A DNA stretch of 64,000 nucleotides from JBFGFX01 sp965232455 (GTDB taxonomy: Bacteria > Pseudomonadota > Gammaproteobacteria > Steroidobacterales > Woeseiaceae), in NCBI GenBank assembly GCA_965232455.1, contig OZ246981.1:558001-622000 (forward strand). Direction: 5' to 3'. The notes below the pieces were generated by a model. That model was not told the DNA's origin. It worked only from the letters and a program-made list of their open reading frames with translations, and did no database searches. This document shows positions 61,054-64,000 of the stretch, one piece after another. How positions within the stretch are numbered: the first letter of the stretch is position 1; every line of letters starts with the position of its first letter. Both the position numbers and the translations under genes were made by a program.

Positions 61054-62457
61054 ATGCGCCAGATTAACGTTCTAACGGCTGCGTGGCTTATCGCCGGCAC
61101 GTCGGTGATGTTCGCCGCGAAAGCGGCCGCCGAAATGCCGAACGATTTGACGTATTGGCAGCCGGCGACGAGTCCGGCACGGGAAGCCTACATCGAAGAA
61201 CCAATGCCGCCGGGTTTCCAGGTGATCGTGAGCCCGCTGGAGGGCCCGGTGTTTGCCGATGACCAGGGGCGGACTGTGTACAAATGGCCGCTGGGCGCTC
61301 TGCGCAACGGATCAACCGGCGACAGAAAGGACGGGCCTTCCGAATGCACCGATGAGGTCCTGCGGTATTCGTCGGGCTTGATGAGTCCGTACCCGGCCGG
61401 CCTGCTGTTGCCGGACAGTGAACAGCGCCTGAGCTGTGCACAAGCGTGGCCGCCCGTGCTGGCAATCGAGGATGCCGAGGAGGTGGGCAAATGGACTCTT
61501 AGCGAGCGAGCGGACGGTTCAAAGCAATGGGCTCATGACGGTTACGCGCTATACACCTCGAACCTGGATCAGCAGCCGGGGGACGTCCTGGGCGGCACTA
61601 AGATCAGCTCCGGTGGCGATGGCGGCGTCGTTCGCATACCCGCGGGACCGGAACCGGATGTCCCGTCCGAGTTCAAGGTGATTTCCAGTTCAACCGGACG
61701 ACTGCTCGTCAACAAAGACGAATTCTCGGTGTACGCGTGGGACGGTGATGAACCCAACAAATCCAATTGTCTTACAGAGTGTTTGAAGGAATGGACTCCA
61801 GTTATCGCACCGTCAATCGCGGTGAGTCGGGGTGAATGGACCGTCGTCAAGCAGCCGTCCGGCGTCAAACAGTGGGCCTTCAACGGCAGACCGCTTTACA
61901 CCTACAACAACGATCTCCGAATCCGCAGCTTCACCGGCAGCGATGTGCCGAATTGGCGCAATGTCTATACGCAACGTGCATTGCCCCCGCCCGACGAGTT
62001 CACAGTGCAAGATGCGGCTTTCGGCGGACAGGTCCTGGCCGATGCCCGTGGCAGGACAATCTATCTTTATAACTGCAGGGATGATTCTCTGGCTCAACTC
62101 GCCTGTGATCATCCCGACTCCACACAGGCGTATCGTCTGGCGATTTGCGGCAATGGCGATCCGGCGCTCTGCCGCGAGACTTTCCCCTATGTCGTCGCTT
62201 CATCCGATGCCAAGAGCGCGAGCAGCCTCTGGAGCGTCATGGCGATCGACCCGGACACCGGGCATCGCGCCGCTGCAGGACAAGAGAGTGCGTTGCACGT
62301 CTGGGCTTACCGCAACCGCCCGGTATACACCTATGGCGGCGATCCCGATGCAGGCGTGACCAACGGTGATGGGGTTGGCGAGTTCACCGGCCGGCGTAAC
62401 GGCTACAAGGCATTCGTTTTGCGGGACAATTTTCAGGGTAATGCGTTTCGCCGATGA
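61054..62457 (+). CDS. Exported protein with secreted repeats (PF03640-like)
   Basis: 467 residues from the ATG at 61054 (GAGG nine bases upstream); an ATG at 61024 would add ten residues before the signal peptide (VLTAAWLIAGTSVMFAAKAA). The body has three or more copies of the COG4315/Lipoprotein_15 repeat: GPVFADDQGRTVYKWPLG, GRLLVNKDEFSVYAWDGDEP with CLTECLKEWTPV, and GQVLADARGRTIYLYNCRDD, each followed by KQWAFNGRPLYTYNND-like strands. Function unknown; such repeats occur in envelope proteins. It continues the DUF1552 cluster and overlaps the next ATG by 4 bp. Confidence 0.9.
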   Translation: MRQINVLTAAWLIAGTSVMFAAKAAAEMPNDLTYWQPATSPAREAYIEEPMPPGFQVIVSPLEGPVFADDQGRTVYKWPLGALRNGSTGDRKDGPSECTDEVLRYSSGLMSPYPAGLLLPDSEQRLSCAQAWPPVLAIEDAEEVGKWTLSERADGSKQWAHDGYALYTSNLDQQPGDVLGGTKISSGGDGGVVRIPAGPEPDVPSEFKVISSSTGRLLVNKDEFSVYAWDGDEPNKSNCLTECLKEWTPVIAPSIAVSRGEWTVVKQPSGVKQWAFNGRPLYTYNNDLRIRSFTGSDVPNWRNVYTQRALPPPDEFTVQDAAFGGQVLADARGRTIYLYNCRDDSLAQLACDHPDSTQAYRLAICGNGDPALCRETFPYVVASSDAKSASSLWSVMAIDPDTGHRAAAGQESALHVWAYRNRPVYTYGGDPDAGVTNGDGVGEFTGRRNGYKAFVLRDNFQGNAFRR

Positions 62458-63614
62458 TTACGGCGATGTCGTTATTCGCAGAGGAGAGTTTGTCGATGGC
62501 ACAGTTTAGGATTGGCGCAACGGAGCAGATGACGTCGATGACGCCTCAGCGGCTCTCTGCCGTGACGTTTCTTGCCATTCTGACCGTGGGAGAGGCGACG
62601 GTGGCCGAGCCGCTCGATGGCGGGCGAATTGGGTACGTTTTGACGGAACGCCATTGGGCGGTTCACCAAACCGAAGACGGCAAGACGGAGTGTCCCGACG
62701 GATTCAACAGCGGGCCGCGTGAGCAATACGATGAGCTATTCCCTGAGGACAGCGACGTAGAGCGAACCGTCATGGAGACGCGGCTCATGCGTGAGGGGCG
62801 GCAGTTCCATCCGACCACCTCCGATGAGCCGTTTCCCTTCCACGAGGCGCAGGGATCGATATCGTACGGAATGAATCTCGACGGCAAGACCGATCCCGAT
62901 GACTTCCAGGGTCCGGACGGCGACGAAGGAATCGATAATCAGCTTTATCGTGCGATTGGTTGTATTGCGAGTTATCGCGACGATGGCGCCGTCTGGTTCT
63001 TCGAGAACTCGTTCATGGTGGGGAATGGCTACAACCGCTGGATGATCGAGTTGTCGGGGGTAGACGACCTCAGCAATGACGACGACGTGACGGTAACCAC
63101 CTATCGCGGCCTCGATGAACTCGTCACCGACGCCTCCGGCCAGGGTTTTGTCGCCGGAGGCACGCAGCGCGTCGACCTGCGTTGGGGCAAAAGCTTCATC
63201 GCGGAGGTGCAGGGCAAGATCGTCGACGGCGTGCTGACTACGATGCCGATCAAACAGGCCAAGATTCCGTGGTCGCAGCCCGGCGTGAGCGGCGGCTATC
63301 ACATCATTCGCGATCTCAGGCTTCAGCTCGAGCTGACCCCACAAAAGGCGGAAGGACAAATGGCCGGATATGTCGACGTCGAACAGTTCACGCACCGGCT
63401 CAACTCGAACTGGTCTACGCACCATCAGAGTTACGGCCAGCTCTCGTCGGCTTCGGAGTATCGCGCGCTGAGACGGCTGGCGGACGCGTATCCCGATCCC
63501 GAGACGGGCGCCAATACGGCCATTTCTTCATCCGTAAACGTGACTCTCACACAGGTCTACATCGTGCATCCGAGCGAAGAGCGTCGTGAATGGAACAGGG
63601 TGTCAAGTAGATGA
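62454..63614 (+). CDS. Exported protein of unknown function
   Basis: The ATG overlapping the upstream TGA gives 386 residues; the true start may be the ATG at 62529 (MTSMTPQRLS) which opens a signal peptide (LSAVTFLAILTVGEATVAE). The mature region is acidic and contains DGKTDPDDFQGPDGDEGIDN, a possible calcium loop, and RAIGCIASYRDDGAVWFFEN. No known family recognised. By position it belongs to the DUF1592/DUF1552/PF03640 operon. Confidence 0.8.
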   Translation: MITAMSLFAEESLSMAQFRIGATEQMTSMTPQRLSAVTFLAILTVGEATVAEPLDGGRIGYVLTERHWAVHQTEDGKTECPDGFNSGPREQYDELFPEDSDVERTVMETRLMREGRQFHPTTSDEPFPFHEAQGSISYGMNLDGKTDPDDFQGPDGDEGIDNQLYRAIGCIASYRDDGAVWFFENSFMVGNGYNRWMIELSGVDDLSNDDDVTVTTYRGLDELVTDASGQGFVAGGTQRVDLRWGKSFIAEVQGKIVDGVLTTMPIKQAKIPWSQPGVSGGYHIIRDLRLQLELTPQKAEGQMAGYVDVEQFTHRLNSNWSTHHQSYGQLSSASEYRALRRLADAYPDPETGANTAISSSVNVTLTQVYIVHPSEERREWNRVSSR

Positions 63615-63764
63615 ACTGAAACACGTTTTTCTTGAGGCTCGCTTTTCTTTGCGACGCCGAAGAAATTAGCAGTCCAGCGACGTCGCATATCGATTGACGA
63701 TCGGCTCAGACAATTAAAAGACCACAAGCTTACATAGAGCCCATATAAGGGGGGGCGGAGCAAA

Positions 63765-64000
63765 ATGACGATATTTATTAAGAGCGCATCTTGCGCGGCG
63801 GGGCGATTTTTGCCGTCCGTGGCCAGTGGCCTCGTGCGCGGCGTCGCTTTCACAGCGTTGCTCGCGGCGGGAACGGCTGTCGCGCAGGAGGGTGCGGCTG
63901 ATTCGGACGAGCGGCTCGACGAGGTGCTGGTGACCGGCACGATGATCAGGCGCGACGGTTACGAAAGCTCGACGCCGGTGGCCGTGCTTGGCGCCGAAAC
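63765..64000 (+). CDS. TonB-dependent receptor, 5' part (truncated by window)
   Basis: The ATG at 63765, preceded by GGGGGGCGGAG, opens a frame to the window end (78 codons). A long signal (GLVRGVAFTALLAAGTAVAQ) is followed by a TonB-box and plug start LDEVLVTGTMIRRDGYESST, which is diagnostic for this receptor class. The 150-bp gap to the previous gene suggests its own ribosome site but possibly a shared transcript, so a receptor would serve the exported DUF1592/DUF1552 cluster. Confidence 0.85.
   Translation, partial: MTIFIKSASCAAGRFLPSVASGLVRGVAFTALLAAGTAVAQEGAADSDERLDEVLVTGTMIRRDGYESSTPVAVLGAE

Noticed and set aside
1..64000. CRISPR arrays, insertion sequences, prophage genes or integrases
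   Set aside because: No regularly spaced repeats, transposase, integrase or phage structural gene was seen anywhere in the window.

Overview
The window comes from a GC-rich (roughly 60 percent by eye) Gram-negative bacterium. Two tripartite RND efflux pumps, two TonB-dependent receptors, several lipobox lipoproteins and Tat signals show an outer membrane and periplasm. Gene content (CpxRA-like two-component pair, DUF1592/DUF1552 pair, receptor linked to tryptophan halogenases, GH5 and LacI) fits a free-living, probably aquatic or soil gammaproteobacterium. That placement is inference. No rRNA, complete tRNA, CRISPR array, integrase or insertion sequence was seen.

Layout. 1-3.7 kb: a truncated secreted protein, a ferritin-like diiron protein divergent from an alpha/beta hydrolase-LuxR fusion, a HIT protein and a small lipoprotein. 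4.0-10.5 kb: a TetR-controlled efflux operon (tetR, membrane fusion protein, RND pump, outer membrane factor) with a near-perfect palindromic operator. 10.5-24.2 kb: many short detoxification and regulatory units (SnoaL-like, LuxR, EEP nuclease, SDR, PEP mutase-like, WYL regulator with GST, HxlR with GST and SRPBCC, ArsR-SRPBCC-MAPEG-DHFR-like, Tat-exported alanine racemase, VOC, LysE). Several of these regulators sit beside clear inverted-repeat operators.

24.6-34.8 kb: a nutrient-uptake locus of one TonB-dependent receptor, three consecutive tryptophan-halogenase family genes, a secreted GH5 glycosidase and a LacI regulator, with a perfect CG-centred palindrome before the receptor. The first halogenase is split by a frameshift in a run of nine A. 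The second has lost every catalytic motif. The third looks intact.

35-44 kb: a double-VWA secreted protein, a phospholipase D lipoprotein, a BEM46-like hydrolase, and a small AT-richer island (AraC regulator and secreted amidohydrolase) ending beside a 3' fragment of a proline tRNA. 43.9-54.8 kb: an outer-membrane barrel protein, an EF-hand/CpxR/CpxA operon and a lipoprotein/OMF/MFP/RND operon. CpxR-box-like GTAA repeats lie in the two control regions, suggesting one envelope-stress regulon. 55-64 kb: an Nramp-like transporter lacking the usual metal-binding motif, a PaaX regulator, and a cluster of exported proteins of unknown function (DUF1592 c-type-heme-motif lipoprotein, Tat-exported DUF1552, secreted-repeat protein, unknown exported protein) leading into a truncated second TonB receptor.
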